From contig CM045731.1 in assembly GCA_024760905.1 (NCBI GenBank), positions 54,512,001 to 54,576,000 of the forward strand: a stretch of 64,000 bases of DNA, in the 5' to 3' direction. Source of the stretch: Plotosus lineatus (taxonomy: Eukaryota > Chordata > Actinopteri > Siluriformes > Plotosidae). Below are positions 49,853 to 53,165 of the stretch, in pieces; within the stretch, counting starts at the first letter, position 1, and each line of letters opens with the position of its first letter. The notes beneath the pieces were generated by a model. The model was not told the DNA's origin. It was given only the letters and a program-made list of their open reading frames with translations, and made no database searches. A program made the translations under genes and the position numbers.

Positions 49853-51212
49853 CGTGTGTGTTTAGGCTTCCTAACACCTCAGTGAGCATGCTGAATCATG
49901 CTTTGTACAATCCCATGTCAGACAAAACTATCCGAGAGTCCCGCTGTGTGTAGGTGAAGCTGAAGGTGCATGATTTAAATGGAATTACATCATGAATAGA
50001 ATGCTTATTAATGCAATGGGTTTATATTATTGTTCATATAGATGGACCCTAAAATTTTTCAATTTTCAAGGTGTAATCATATTTCAGAATAAATACCAAC
50101 GTCGGCGGGATTACACACCTGTGTGTCTTCCCTCCCTTTCAAAGACTCCTGCAGCGCCTGGCGTTTCCTGCGCAGCTTCTCCCGGATATCACTGAAAGGA
50201 AAAACCGACCAAGATTTCACACACATAAACAAGTAACGGGTAGCAAGACCTCACAGTGACAGGGCCCTGGGTTCAATTCCTGGGCTTAGTAAGTGTTTAT
50301 GTGTGGTGTTTGCCTCCCAAGTGTGATTGCATAGGTTTCCTCCAGGTAGTCCGGTTTCCTCAGGCAGTCTAAAGACATGCAAATTGGCTGTTACAGTTTG
50401 CCCTTGGGTGTGATTGTGAATGTTTCTGAGTGTGTTGTCCTTGCAATGATCTGTCCAAGTTGTTCTGAGTGTTTTCCTCAGTATGTCCCTGCAGCCTTTG
50501 GAGGATGAAATGTTTTTGCAAATGACTGAACAAACACATCACCGTCCCACAGCTTTCAGGGTACTCGGTTCGATTGTGAGATCGAGTCACTGCCTCTGAT
50601 GAGGTCTGCATGTTCTCCTCATGTTCCTATGGGTTTCTGATGGGTTCTATATGCGCCAAAATCTTTCCAGTGGATTCAGTGACTGATAATTTCCCATAGC
50701 TGCTAAGGTTATAACATCATGATATAACATCGGGCATTGGGGGCCTAGTGGTGTACATGCTGGATCACTGATCCTAAGGTTGGGGGTTCAAGCCCAACTC
50801 TCCACAAGGTCATCACTGTCCCTCCCAGTGCAGCTAACGGGGTTATCAAAGGCCGGCCATGTCTCTCACTGTCTATGGTGTGAGGCTGTAAAAGAACCAT
50901 TGCTGACTTTCGACAGGAGTAACTGCACATCCGTCAGCGTGTTTCTGCCCTGCGATGGCCTGGCAAGCTGTCCAGGGTGTACTCAGCCCTCGCACAGAGT
51001 CGGTTGGGATGGGCGCCAGCCTCCCTGTGACCCTAATTAGGATTAAGCGGTTACAGAAAATGAACTGATATAACATCTATTTCAACATGCTGCATGGCCA
51101 GATATCACAGGACAGACTCCAGACCAACCCTGACATGGACACAGGTAACACTGAAGGCGTTAGTGATGGTTTGGATCACCAAAACATAAAAGAATCACCT
51201 GGAAGTAGACAT
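8593..51212 (-). CDS. cc2d2a: CC2D2A, complete multi-exon gene model
   Basis: Coiled-coil and C2 domain protein of the MKS/tectonic complex at the ciliary transition zone; human mutations cause Joubert and Meckel syndromes. Coding exons in transcription order: 51212-51199 (tentative start), 50191-50119, 49755-49699, 36655-36575, 36472-36322, 35556-35465, 33518-33417, 32460-32371, 32263-32072, 31982-31826, 31395-31259, 29992-29861, 28044-27835, 27712-27606, 27517-27377, 26697-26541, 26460-26207, 23053-22876, 22761-22608, 22516-22369, 22207-22069, 21749-21546, 21422-21330, 15622-15531, 14257-14090, 14006-13901, 13693-13584, 13491-13395, 13182-13084, 12411-12235, 11027-10824, 10689-10600, 10512-10399, 10305-10171, 10087-9965, 9380-9322, 9039-8862, 8781-8593. 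All are AG/GT bounded and phases join without a stop, giving about 1,667 residues. Similarity to recalled human CC2D2A runs from about residue 330 to the C-terminus; the first 300 residues rest on splice logic. Confidence 0.93.
9281..9422. repeat. (GA)n and (CA)n microsatellites flanking a CC2D2A exon
   Basis: (GA)n at 9281-9304 and (CA)n at 9387-9422 flank the 59-base exon 9322-9380. The (CA)n reads (GT)n in the transcript and immediately precedes the acceptor. Confidence 0.9.
9476..9803 (+). repeat. SINE S1, full-length
   Basis: Complete S1: head agtagcatagtggtaagcac with B-box-like ggttctaggttcg, core, (TG)n at 9656-9699, and tail ending gaatgaatgaataaatg. The best reference copy in the window. 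Confidence 0.8.
9965..11027 (-). CDS. cc2d2a: CC2D2A exons 31-35, transglutaminase-like region
   Basis: Exons 11027-10824, 10689-10600, 10512-10399, 10305-10171 and 10087-9965, all phase 0. Blocks are [77 protein letters not shown] and [20 protein letters not shown]. This corresponds to the inactive transglutaminase-like fold near the C-terminus of CC2D2A family proteins. Confidence 0.97.
11028..12234. other. CC2D2A intron, no clear element
   Basis: Contains A-rich runs (11701-11732) and a (GA)n microsatellite at 12018-12069. Nothing coding is recognised. Confidence 0.6.
12235..13693 (-). CDS. cc2d2a: CC2D2A exons 27-30, C2 domain
   Basis: Exons 13693-13584 ([27 protein letters not shown]), 13491-13395 ([20 protein letters not shown]), 13182-13084 ([20 protein letters not shown]) and 12411-12235 ([30 protein letters not shown]). 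These complete the C2 domain at about residues 1100-1300. The 13693 acceptor follows (GT)n; AG|CCCCAG offers two acceptors six bases apart. Confidence 0.96.
12466..13020 (+). repeat. TA-flanked element fragment followed by split SINE S1
   Basis: 12468-12635 resembles the element at 40338 (CAGTGCTACCTCAGTGC start; caaatcggaa and gaaagtcgaac blocks). S1 core follows at 12636-12760. A shared unclassified fragment (tccaatttccacccatcagg) sits at 12770-12850. The S1 tail resumes at 12935-13020. Confidence 0.55.
13694..13747. repeat. (CA)n microsatellite at a splice acceptor
   Basis: About 48 bp of (CA)n. In the CC2D2A transcript it is (GU)n directly before TTAAG and the exon at 13693. Confidence 0.9.
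13901..15622 (-). CDS. cc2d2a: CC2D2A exons 24-26, start of C2 domain
   Basis: Exons 15622-15531 ([20 protein letters not shown]), 14257-14090 ([28 protein letters not shown]) and 14006-13901 (a Ser/Thr-rich C2 insertion ending GEWPLIQ). The C2 beta-strand [13 protein letters not shown] starts near residue 1100. The 5.7-kb intron before 15622 is filled with transposons. Phases are 2, 2, 0. Confidence 0.95.
14456..14541. repeat. (CAA)/(TAA)n microsatellite
   Basis: Trinucleotide tract caacaacaacaataata then (taa)n, about 80 bp, within a CC2D2A intron. Confidence 0.9.
14664..14856. repeat. 70-bp tandem repeat, 2.75 copies
   Basis: Unit starts at 14664, 14734 and 14804 (catcccgccccgctggcctc). 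Each holds ATTGG or its complement and a tgacgcag motif. Related sequence occurs singly in the TA-flanked elements near 38140 and 39842, reversed, so this is probably a tandemly expanded piece of that family. Confidence 0.8.
14989..15092. repeat. (CA)n/(CG) microsatellite
   Basis: Alternating purine-pyrimidine tract of CA with CGCG interruptions, 100 bp, a typical Z-DNA-prone composition. Confidence 0.9.
15240..15470. mobile_element. hAT-like element end
   Basis: Begins CAGTGGTTCTTAACCTAGG with a short palindrome ggttcgatcgaaccc, typical of hAT-type terminal repeats. No matching right end was found before the CC2D2A exon at 15531. Confidence 0.5.
15845..16186 (-). repeat. SINE S2 (tRNA head + RTE ends), reversed
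   Basis: Read on -: head gtggtggtctagtggtatag with B-box-like gattcgagtcccac, a body with gagagacatggc, gtttctgtcccttgctaaaa, then tcaggaagggcatccgacg (RTE 5' end) and cactgtggcgattcctgag to gccgaaaggaag (RTE 3' end). Confidence 0.75.
16192..16256. repeat. (TG)n(TA)n microsatellite
   Basis: Sits between the S2 head at 16186 and a second, partial S2 head at 16258-16325. Confidence 0.9.
16258..16325 (-). repeat. SINE S2 head fragment
   Basis: Repeats the tRNA-like head (ccactagaccaccactgccc on +) and a few body bases (cgactttgcagcc). Its body is missing here; the following 16364-16520 segment has the opposite orientation. Confidence 0.65.
16364..16520 (+). repeat. SINE S2 3' part, forward
   Basis: Runs from gtcgtcagcgtgtttctgtc to gccgaaaggaag and (acag)n. 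It is the inverse complement of 15845-15998 with only a few differences, forming a 155-bp-arm inverted repeat. Confidence 0.75.
16521..16720 (+). mobile_element. TA-element fragment (gatccctgac family)
   Basis: Matches the left part of the element at 25330-26045 (cttcaattcatg, aagtgcattgcg, attcatcaaatta, aaaatgccacaaaaataagg). No terminal TA pair survives. Confidence 0.55.
16850..19089. mobile_element. TA-flanked DNA transposon, copy 2 (reversed)
   Basis: Same family as 6363-8490 in opposite orientation, with ends CAGATGCTCCCCGACTTACG and the complement of CAGACGCTCCCCAACTTAC, flanked by TA. It lacks the inner transposon. It differs from copy 1 by extra sequence at about 17110-18280, which holds a hAT-type ORF. 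Confidence 0.75.
17630..18036 (+). pseudogene. hAT transposase C-terminal fragment
   Basis: The frame 17707-18036 gives 109 residues with [20 protein letters not shown] and [19 protein letters not shown], typical of the hAT C-terminal dimerisation region. An upstream piece ([16 protein letters not shown], from about 17640) is in another frame with stops, so the gene is broken. AATAAA at about 18138 may be its polyadenylation signal. It could instead be a decayed hAT-derived host gene. Confidence 0.65.
19195..19305. mobile_element. TA-element right-end fragment
   Basis: Matches the right end of 25330-26045: cttcgcgaattttgatg, cggtcccattta-like sequence, and tgagggatccctgta. Confidence 0.6.
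19306..20102 (-). mobile_element. hAT-like transposon fragment
   Basis: The + strand ends ggggaccactg, the complement of CAGTGGTCCCCAAACTACGG, a common hAT terminus. On -, 19850-19652 encodes [17 protein letters not shown] and KRLSVL, like the N-terminus of hAT transposases of the GTF2IRD2/EPM2AIP1 type. It is frameshifted and lacks the catalytic region. Confidence 0.55.
20162..20447. mobile_element. TA-flanked MITE (gggatccctc family)
   Basis: 286 bp with ends CAGGGATCCCTCAC and the complement of CAGGGATCCCTCACTACTTG, flanked by TA. It contains an (A)n run at 20370-20394. Confidence 0.7.
20465..20568. repeat. (TG)/(CA)n-(TA)n microsatellite
   Basis: gtgtgtgtac, (CA)n to 20508, then (TA)n to 20567. 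Confidence 0.9.
20575..20907 (+). repeat. SINE S1 copy
   Basis: Head with B-box-like gggttcgattcc, core, and tail to gaattaataaat. The internal TG tract is short and interrupted. Confidence 0.75.
20925..21205 (+). repeat. SINE S1 copy
   Basis: gggtttgagtcccag B-box-like head, core, cctaggtgtgagtgtg and tail to tatgaatgaaag. It lies just before the CC2D2A exon 21330-21422. Confidence 0.7.
21330..21749 (-). CDS. cc2d2a: CC2D2A exons 22-23
   Basis: Exons 21749-21546 ([36 protein letters not shown]) and 21422-21330 ([20 protein letters not shown]). The donor chosen for the first is GTTCGA, a poor match to consensus; GTATTT nine bases earlier would drop three residues and keep frame. Both segments match human length and sequence. 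Confidence 0.94.
22069..23053 (-). CDS. cc2d2a: CC2D2A exons 18-21, N-terminal C2-like region
   Basis: Exons 23053-22876, 22761-22608, 22516-22369 and 22207-22069. Sequence includes [45 protein letters not shown] and DPNDPNN, nearly collinear with human. Donors at 22876 and 22608 run straight into (TG)n or (AC)n tracts in the intron. Phases 0, 1, 2, 0 all agree. Confidence 0.96.
22215..22281. repeat. (GA)n tract in CC2D2A intron
   Basis: Interrupted GA repeat (CU-rich in the transcript) immediately upstream of the 22207 acceptor, where it can act as polypyrimidine tract. Confidence 0.85.
22556..22871. repeat. Two dinucleotide tracts flanking a CC2D2A exon
   Basis: (TG)n at 22556-22605 abuts the donor of exon 22608-22761. 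(CA)n at 22797-22871 lies upstream of that exon and abuts the donor at 22875. Confidence 0.85.
23395..23912 (+). repeat. Two adjacent SINE S1 copies with (TG)n
   Basis: First copy 23395-23650 (gggttcaagccccaatc head, core, (TG)n 23571-23631). Second copy 23690-23912 has core and tail only. Confidence 0.7.
23913..24303. other. CC2D2A intron, nothing recognised
   Basis: A T-run at 23920-23940, then unique-looking AT-rich sequence up to the hAT-like end at 24304. Confidence 0.5.
24304..25916. mobile_element. hAT-like element with 94-bp inverted repeats
   Basis: Left arm 24304-24397 and right arm 25823-25916 are inverted repeats with about three mismatches, beginning CAGTGGTGGGCCGTCAGGG. No transposase was found inside. 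The 8 bp on each side do not match (gtgcactg against ttatttat), so no clear target duplication is seen. Confidence 0.7.
24862..25030 (+). repeat. SINE S1 tail half
   Basis: Core end and tail (gactggtgatttgctcattg to aaatgagtgagtat) inside the hAT-like element. Confidence 0.6.
25330..26045. mobile_element. TA-flanked element (gggatccctc family)
   Basis: Ends CAGGGATCCCTCGCTACTTC and the complement of CAGGGATCCCTCACTTTCC, flanked by TA. Its left part lies inside the hAT-like element above and its right end lies outside it. Confidence 0.6.
26146..26182. repeat. (TG)n microsatellite
   Basis: Lies 24 bp inside the intron from the CC2D2A donor at 26206. Confidence 0.9.
26207..26697 (-). CDS. cc2d2a: CC2D2A exons 16-17, coiled coil
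   Basis: Exons 26697-26541 and 26460-26207. The first is strongly heptad-like and charged ([32 protein letters not shown]), about residues 580-631. The second is a Lys-rich then Glu-rich linker ending [18 protein letters not shown], matching the human LVPELSLAGSVTPNDQCP region. The donor GTAAAC is in phase 2 and joins the exon at 23053, 3.1 kb away. Confidence 0.93.
26757..27300 (-). repeat. SINE S1 pieces and a tRNA-like head
   Basis: Reversed S1 tail and core at 26757-26960, a reversed head at 27105-27197 (ctaaccgctacaccaccatt), (ATT)n at 27199-27222, then a forward S1 tail at 27230-27300. Confidence 0.6.
27377..29992 (-). CDS. cc2d2a: CC2D2A exons 12-15
   Basis: Exons 29992-29861, 28044-27835, 27712-27606 and 27517-27377. 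Recognisable blocks are [52 protein letters not shown] and [18 protein letters not shown], the start of the coiled-coil region. Lengths match human exon for exon where compared. The 27712 acceptor (GAATTTAG) abuts a (GT)n tract. Confidence 0.95.
28045..28540. other. CC2D2A intron, nothing recognised
   Basis: No repeat family or coding signal is evident. Confidence 0.5.
28545..28930 (+). repeat. Unclassified tRNA-headed SINE
   Basis: Head-like gcgctacgggaccctgg with cacaagttcgagtccagg, followed by a body unlike S1-S3 (tcagcgaccaggaatccatg, gtaatacttgagtaggg). Confidence 0.5.
29095..29235 (-). repeat. SINE with gcatttggcagacgc tail
   Basis: Reversed copy of a repeat common in teleosts: gcatttggcagacgcgttta, then a tRNA-like head complement (acttgaacccctgactttct). 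Confidence 0.6.
29236..29530 (-). repeat. SINE S1 copy, reversed
   Basis: Tail (tttcattcgttcagtgattt), core and start of head (aaacccaggacc). Confidence 0.7.
29531..29860. other. CC2D2A intron, nothing recognised
   Basis: No repeat or coding signal apart from the CC2D2A donor at its right edge. Confidence 0.4.
30318..30505 (+). repeat. SINE S1 copy with (TG)n
   Basis: Core (caaagacatgcatgttatc), (TG)n at 30389-30434, and a truncated tail. Confidence 0.65.
30736..31000 (-). repeat. SINE S1 copy with long (CA)n
   Basis: (CA)n about 80 bp (30760-30841), then reversed core and a head with B-box complement actcgaacccagaacc. Confidence 0.75.
31259..31982 (-). CDS. cc2d2a: CC2D2A exons 10-11
   Basis: Exons 31982-31826 and 31395-31259. 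They encode an acidic [17 protein letters not shown] segment, then [19 protein letters not shown] and [16 protein letters not shown]. These align closely with human CC2D2A (KLPEHLKPRFLEDEGLY; RTNQNIMENRLL). The acceptor of the second (TTCAACAG) directly follows a (GT)n tract at 31404-31442. Confidence 0.9.
31403..31442. repeat. (CA)n microsatellite at a splice acceptor
   Basis: (GU)n in the CC2D2A transcript, directly before TTCAACAG and exon 31395-31259. Confidence 0.9.
31478..31764 (-). repeat. SINE S1, full-length, reversed
   Basis: Complete element without an internal TG tract. The head reads, on -, gcgcggtggtgtagcggtta with gggttcgagttcggg. Confidence 0.8.
32072..33518 (-). CDS. cc2d2a: CC2D2A exons 7-9, acidic linker
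   Basis: Exons 33518-33417, 32460-32371 and 32263-32072, all phase 0. The first has [20 protein letters not shown]. The last has [20 protein letters not shown] followed by a Glu/Asp/Lys-rich tract. The first ends at GTAGGT; a GTCATG seven bases on would shift phase and was not used. Confidence 0.75.
32537..32735 (-). repeat. (TC)n tract and a tRNA-like SINE head
   Basis: (TC)n at 32537-32577, then reversed head-like sequence (gaatcaaaccaacaaccttt, caggccaccaagtc). The body is not recognised. Confidence 0.5.
33035..33290 (-). repeat. SINE S1 copy with long (CA)n
   Basis: Reversed tail, then (CA)/(CG)n at 33109-33252 with regular acgcacac interruptions, and start of core. Confidence 0.7.
33347..33397. 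repeat. (GA)n microsatellite
   Basis: About 45 bp, 20 bp downstream of the CC2D2A donor at 33416. Confidence 0.9.
33700..33850 (-). repeat. SINE S1 fragment, reversed
   Basis: Core (gcctaggggcaaccgggaac) and partial head only. Confidence 0.6.
34030..34377 (+). mobile_element. LINE 3' fragment, same family as 58608-59880
   Basis: Degraded C-terminal coding: [21 protein letters not shown], [28 protein letters not shown]. It ends in a gatgatgataaa tail. Frames are broken. Confidence 0.7.
34416..34971. mobile_element. TA-flanked Tigger-like MITE
   Basis: Ends CAGTAAACCCCATTTATTCA and the complement of CAGTGCCCCGCCCATTCGCG, flanked by TA. Internal text (aaaatccgcgaattattgat) resembles pogo/Tigger relatives. 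Confidence 0.65.
34972..35464. other. CC2D2A intron, nothing recognised
   Basis: Short (CA)n at 35213-35228; otherwise unremarkable. Confidence 0.5.
35465..36655 (-). CDS. cc2d2a: CC2D2A exons 4-6, charged N-terminal region
   Basis: Exons 36655-36575, 36472-36322 and 35556-35465. The first ends in a lysine run after ERM. The second is Glu/Gly-rich ([17 protein letters not shown]). The third contains [14 protein letters not shown], likely helical. Phases are 0, 1, 0. An antisense RTE 3' fragment ends about 40 bp from the 36322 donor. Low complexity makes homology weak, but splice sites are good. Confidence 0.7.
35731..35822 (+). repeat. SINE S1, internally deleted
   Basis: Head (ggcatggtggcatagtggcc) joined directly to the tail (cggctgagatagtccagcct), with the core missing. 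Ends gagtgaatgaatg. Confidence 0.7.
35905..36281 (+). mobile_element. RTE-like LINE 3' fragment
   Basis: C-terminal coding [37 protein letters not shown] and RGRPKRD, then cgacccctgtagggaacaac and gaaaagaag. Antisense to CC2D2A and ending about 40 bp from the exon 36322-36472. Confidence 0.85.
36795..37145 (-). repeat. SINE S2, full-length, reversed
   Basis: On -: head gtggtggtctggtggtcaag with gggttcgagtccc, body gagagacatggc, RTE-5'-like gtcaggataggcatccgatg, RTE-3'-like actgtagcgacccctgaaa, and gccgaaaggaaaagaagaag. Confidence 0.8.
37335..38366. mobile_element. TA-type element (ccctacttacgaa family), degraded ends
   Basis: Inverted ends cattcggccctctacttaca and ttttgtaagtagagagctga. Same family as 39216-40048 and 63279 onward, including the conserved accccataaaccctttaaaa block and central TC/CA repeats (37640-37771). 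Confidence 0.6.
38396..38870. mobile_element. TA-type element end (cgacttaagtcg)
   Basis: Starts CAGGTATACCTCGACTTAAG after TA, with an immediate inverted gtcgttcgacttaag. The right end was not located. Confidence 0.45.
38871..38979 (+). CDS. Possible first exon of an unknown ORF
   Basis: ATG opens 36 codons of a Lys/Arg/Ser-rich peptide ([20 protein letters not shown]) followed by GTAAAA, a plausible donor. It resembles the N-termini of some transposase-derived nuclear proteins. No downstream exon was identified. Opposite strand to CC2D2A and within its intron 3. Confidence 0.25.
39216..40048. mobile_element. TA-flanked MITE, best intact copy of the ccctacttacgaa family
   Basis: 833 bp with ends CAGTCGGCGCCCTACCTATG and the complement of CAGTCGGTCCCCTACTTATA, flanked by TA on both sides. 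It contains (CA)n and (TC)n at 39509-39631 and ttttcgtaaaagggggttg blocks. No ORF. Confidence 0.75.
40338..40629 (+). mobile_element. TA-type element fragment hosting the LINE nest
   Basis: Starts CAGTGGAGCCTCGGTATCCG after TA. A 50-bp segment (gtctggaagttgttgatact) is duplicated in tandem at about 40508-40590. The sequence resumes after the LINE at 46969 (agtaaagctacactaaagc). Confidence 0.55.
41497..42579 (+). pseudogene. Copy A endonuclease ORF (APE domain)
   Basis: 360 residues. APE-type motifs: [48 protein letters not shown] and THRV-like HRVTYESGG followed by TQVDYIL. The frame ends at GLG-stop because of one extra base compared with copy B (gagttgGaaacagg). Confidence 0.85.
42539..44548 (+). 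pseudogene. Copy A reverse transcriptase ORF
   Basis: The RT continues for 669 codons in the next frame and is otherwise open to the stop. Motifs: [50 protein letters not shown], catalytic FADD in [34 protein letters not shown]. The C-terminal part has [18 protein letters not shown] and [13 protein letters not shown]. The first Met of this frame is an artefact of the frameshift. Confidence 0.88.
46969..47320. other. Continuation of LINE-hosting element
   Basis: Encodes on + a broken charged stretch ([20 protein letters not shown]) that may be a remnant of a pogo-type transposase N-terminal region. No inverted terminus was found on this side. Confidence 0.35.
47323..47630 (+). mobile_element. 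Possible solo LTR
   Basis: Starts tgttatggtctc, has a TATA-like ctataaagac (about 47440), a C/T-rich region and caataaagcg (about 47610), an arrangement seen in LTRs. No clear end or target duplication was found. Confidence 0.3.
47631..48766. other. CC2D2A intron 3, nothing clear
   Basis: AT-rich sequence. The stretch 48240-48700 has frames open on both strands but no recognisable domain. Confidence 0.4.
48767..48994. repeat. 228-bp near-perfect palindrome
   Basis: Arms 48767-48878 and 48883-48994 (112 bp each) with a 4-nt loop (48879-48882) and two mismatches (at the acgacagg and ctattgaaac positions). It is flanked by (TA)n. Each arm contains ctgaagagagaggatgg and cgaaacagatctg. Confidence 0.92.
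49052..49095. repeat. (TA)n microsatellite
   Basis: Lies between the palindrome and the reversed S3 SINE. Confidence 0.9.
49125..49427 (-). repeat. SINE S3, reversed
   Basis: Tail (gggctttttacacccgagcc) to head (ctaaccactacaccaccagc). Same family as 6999-7300. Followed by (TA)n-(CA)n at 49432-49501. Confidence 0.75.
49699..50191 (-). CDS. cc2d2a: CC2D2A N-terminal exons 2-3
   Basis: Exons 50191-50119 (CTTTCAG acceptor, GTGTGT donor) and 49755-49699 (CTGCTAG acceptor, GTTGGT donor). They encode a basic [14 protein letters not shown] segment and a short polar stretch ending HTAVE, both joining in phase 0. The next exon is 13 kb away, across the LINE nest. They were found from splice signals and phase rather than strong protein similarity, so confidence is lower than for the 3' exons. 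Confidence 0.65.
49789..49862. repeat. (TG)n/(CG) microsatellite
   Basis: About 34 bp upstream (in the transcript) of the CC2D2A acceptor at 49756. Confidence 0.9.
50230..50660 (+). repeat. SINE S1 copy plus a second S1 head
   Basis: 50230-50545 has head (gggttcaattcctggg), core and tail. 50560-50660 is another head and core start. Confidence 0.65.
50732..51065 (+). repeat. Chimeric SINE: S2 head/body with S1-type tail
   Basis: Begins gggcattgggggcctagtgg with gggttcaagcccaac and the S2 body (gccatgtctctcactgtcta, ccgtcagcgtgtttctg). It then switches at about 50948 to the S1 tail (gcgatggcctggcaagctgt to taattaggattaagc). Flanked by tgatataacatc (50720-50731 and 51066-51077). Confidence 0.85.
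51199..51212 (-). CDS. cc2d2a: CC2D2A tentative start exon
   Basis: ATG at 51212-51210 encodes M-S-T-S and ends in phase 2 before GTGATT, exactly the phase the next exon needs (its D-I-R-E-K-L frame). Another in-frame ATG lies at 51227. The acceptor upstream is weak (possibly CTATAG near 51255). It was chosen because neither of the next two exons has a Met, and the exon ending at 51557 has an in-frame stop and no ATG. A different start exon is possible. Confidence 0.35.
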
Positions 51213-51995
51213 GATGCAGATCTTCATGTGTTGTAATTAAGCAGAAGCTTGACTATAGGAGTCCTCCAGACTTTCTAGTTCAGCTGTGATGAATTAAACA
51301 AAAGGAACATTTACAGGGAATGAGGTAGGAAGTTAACTAAATATATAATGTTTTAATTTCTAAAAACACCAAGCGTCATTTAAAAAGAGCAATGTTATCC
51401 TGAACTAACAGTATAAACAGTGAGGACATGTACACAAGTTTAGGCATTGGCTGCACATGTCACATCCCATATAACATGTTAAAACACCACACAGATGCTT
51501 TATAAAAGATTTTTTTTCAGTTAAACTTCAACCTCAGAAACATTAAAATTTCTTACGGATGGCATCTCTTCCTTTGCTGCTTGGTAACAGACAGAAAACT
51601 ACTTCACAACCAAACCTCTGAGAGGAGCAACTTAGCTTGCTGCTGCTGAAGGCGGAACTACCGCTTTCGATTCGTAAGATGTAATGACGTCGGAAGTGAC
51701 GCACTGCGCAATGATTGGTTAGCTTTACAGCCAAACAGCATAAAAAGTACTGTACGTATAGTACAGTATAGGTCGTCTGACGCAAATTTTAGGGAAAATA
51801 AAAGATAACAAACATATAACAAACTATAAACCTCAGAAAAAGGCTTTTAGAGACATAAAAATTACAAGAATTATATTAAAATGCTTAATTTGGTCAAATC
51901 ATAGTTAAATTTAACGAATAGGTTAAAATATTAACTTTTAAAGGTCGGTTGTCAGTACAGTATTTATTTATTTTTTACTTTTGTAATAATATGAG
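51213..51995. other. CC2D2A 5' intron, promoter and upstream sequence
   Basis: Apart from the regulatory stretch annotated separately, this is AT-rich with no further exon recognised. Confidence 0.4.
51557..51700 (-). promoter_or_regulatory. Probable CC2D2A 5' UTR exon and promoter region
   Basis: A donor GTAAGA (51556-51551) follows exon-like sequence with no usable ATG, fitting a non-coding first exon. Just upstream in the gene are TGACGTC (CRE-like) and ATTGG (CCAAT box) around 51685-51720. TTGGTAAC at 51581-51588 resembles half of an RFX X-box, common in ciliary genes; the other half is poor. The transcription start is not determined. Confidence 0.4.
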
Positions 51996-51999
51996 AAAA

Positions 52000-52146
52000 T
52001 TAGCAAGAGTCCTGCGTTTGACTCCAGAAGCAGTTTTCATTGAGTTTGCATTGAGTATTCTGCATGCACGGGTTTCCTCTGGGTACTCTGGTTTCCTTCG
52101 ACAGTTCGAAGACATGCTCATGAGGCTAACTGGCTATTCCAGGTTG

Positions 52147-52191
<45 letters not shown>

Positions 52192-52335
52192 TGTGCGCGT
52201 GCGCGCGTGTGTGTGTGTGAGACTGTGAATGGGTGTGTGTTGCTCTCTGGATGTCTGGCGTGCTATTTAGGGTGCGCCCTGCCTTCATTCAGGTTCGACT
52301 ATGATAGGCCTCCCTATGCCCTGAGTGAAAGAGTT
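52000..52335 (+). repeat. SINE S1 copy with (TG)n
   Basis: Head (cctgcgtttgactccag), core, (TG)/(CG)n at 52149-52219, tail. Confidence 0.7.
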
Positions 52336-52394
52336 TGTCAAATAAGGAAAATAAAATCTGCAGAAAAGGTCTAAACGGGTCGGCATTGTAATCA

Positions 52395-52545
52395 CGTGCA
52401 ACTCACAGCAAGAACGTTCTAGGCTCGACAAAGGCTTTTCTCTTTGGAGTTTGCATGTGGTACCCATGCTTCTCCAGATGAGCCATAGACATGTACATTA
52501 GGATAAATGAATGTTTCAACTGCCCCTTGGAGTAAGTATGAATGG

Positions 52546-52604
<59 letters not shown>

Positions 52605-52712
52605 AGTGTATTGGCGCTGCAATGCTAGCGAGATGTTCACGATGTCAGCTGAGATGCTTCAGCCTCCTGCAACCCCAGAAAGATTAAGTGGCTCAGCAAA
52701 TGAGTGACTGAT
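52395..52712 (+). repeat. SINE S1 copy with (TG)n
   Basis: Head (aagaacgttctaggctcgac), core, (TG)n at 52546-52602, tail to aaatgagtgactg. Confidence 0.7.
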
Positions 52713-53165
52713 TAAATGATACCAAAAAACAAAAAAAGAATAGAGTATACTTTTATTCTGGAAACTGAAGAGTCTCTTAAAACAGTTGCCGGGTCACAGG
52801 AGGGAACAGTTGAAGATGCAGTGGTGAGATCAAACAAATGAGACGTTTTTCAAACATGACCTCTTTGAGCAATTTTGGAAGGCAAATAAAGAAAATATGA
52901 TTGAAGAAATCCAAAAATGCAGCCGTGAGGGGGCACAAGCCAGAATAAAGGTTGCGTCAGGAAGGACAGCCGGTGTAAAACCTGAGACAGATCAAATATG
53001 CAAATCACAAATATTACCTCCATACCGGATCGGTCGAGGCTCGGGTTAACAATGATCGCCATCAGTGCTGTTAACCAACAGGGTGCTGGTGGAAATTGGA
53101 CTACTGCTGGTCGAAGAAGATGAGGCGGGAGGTGTGTCCGTAGGCGGAGAGAGAAGAGGAAAAGC

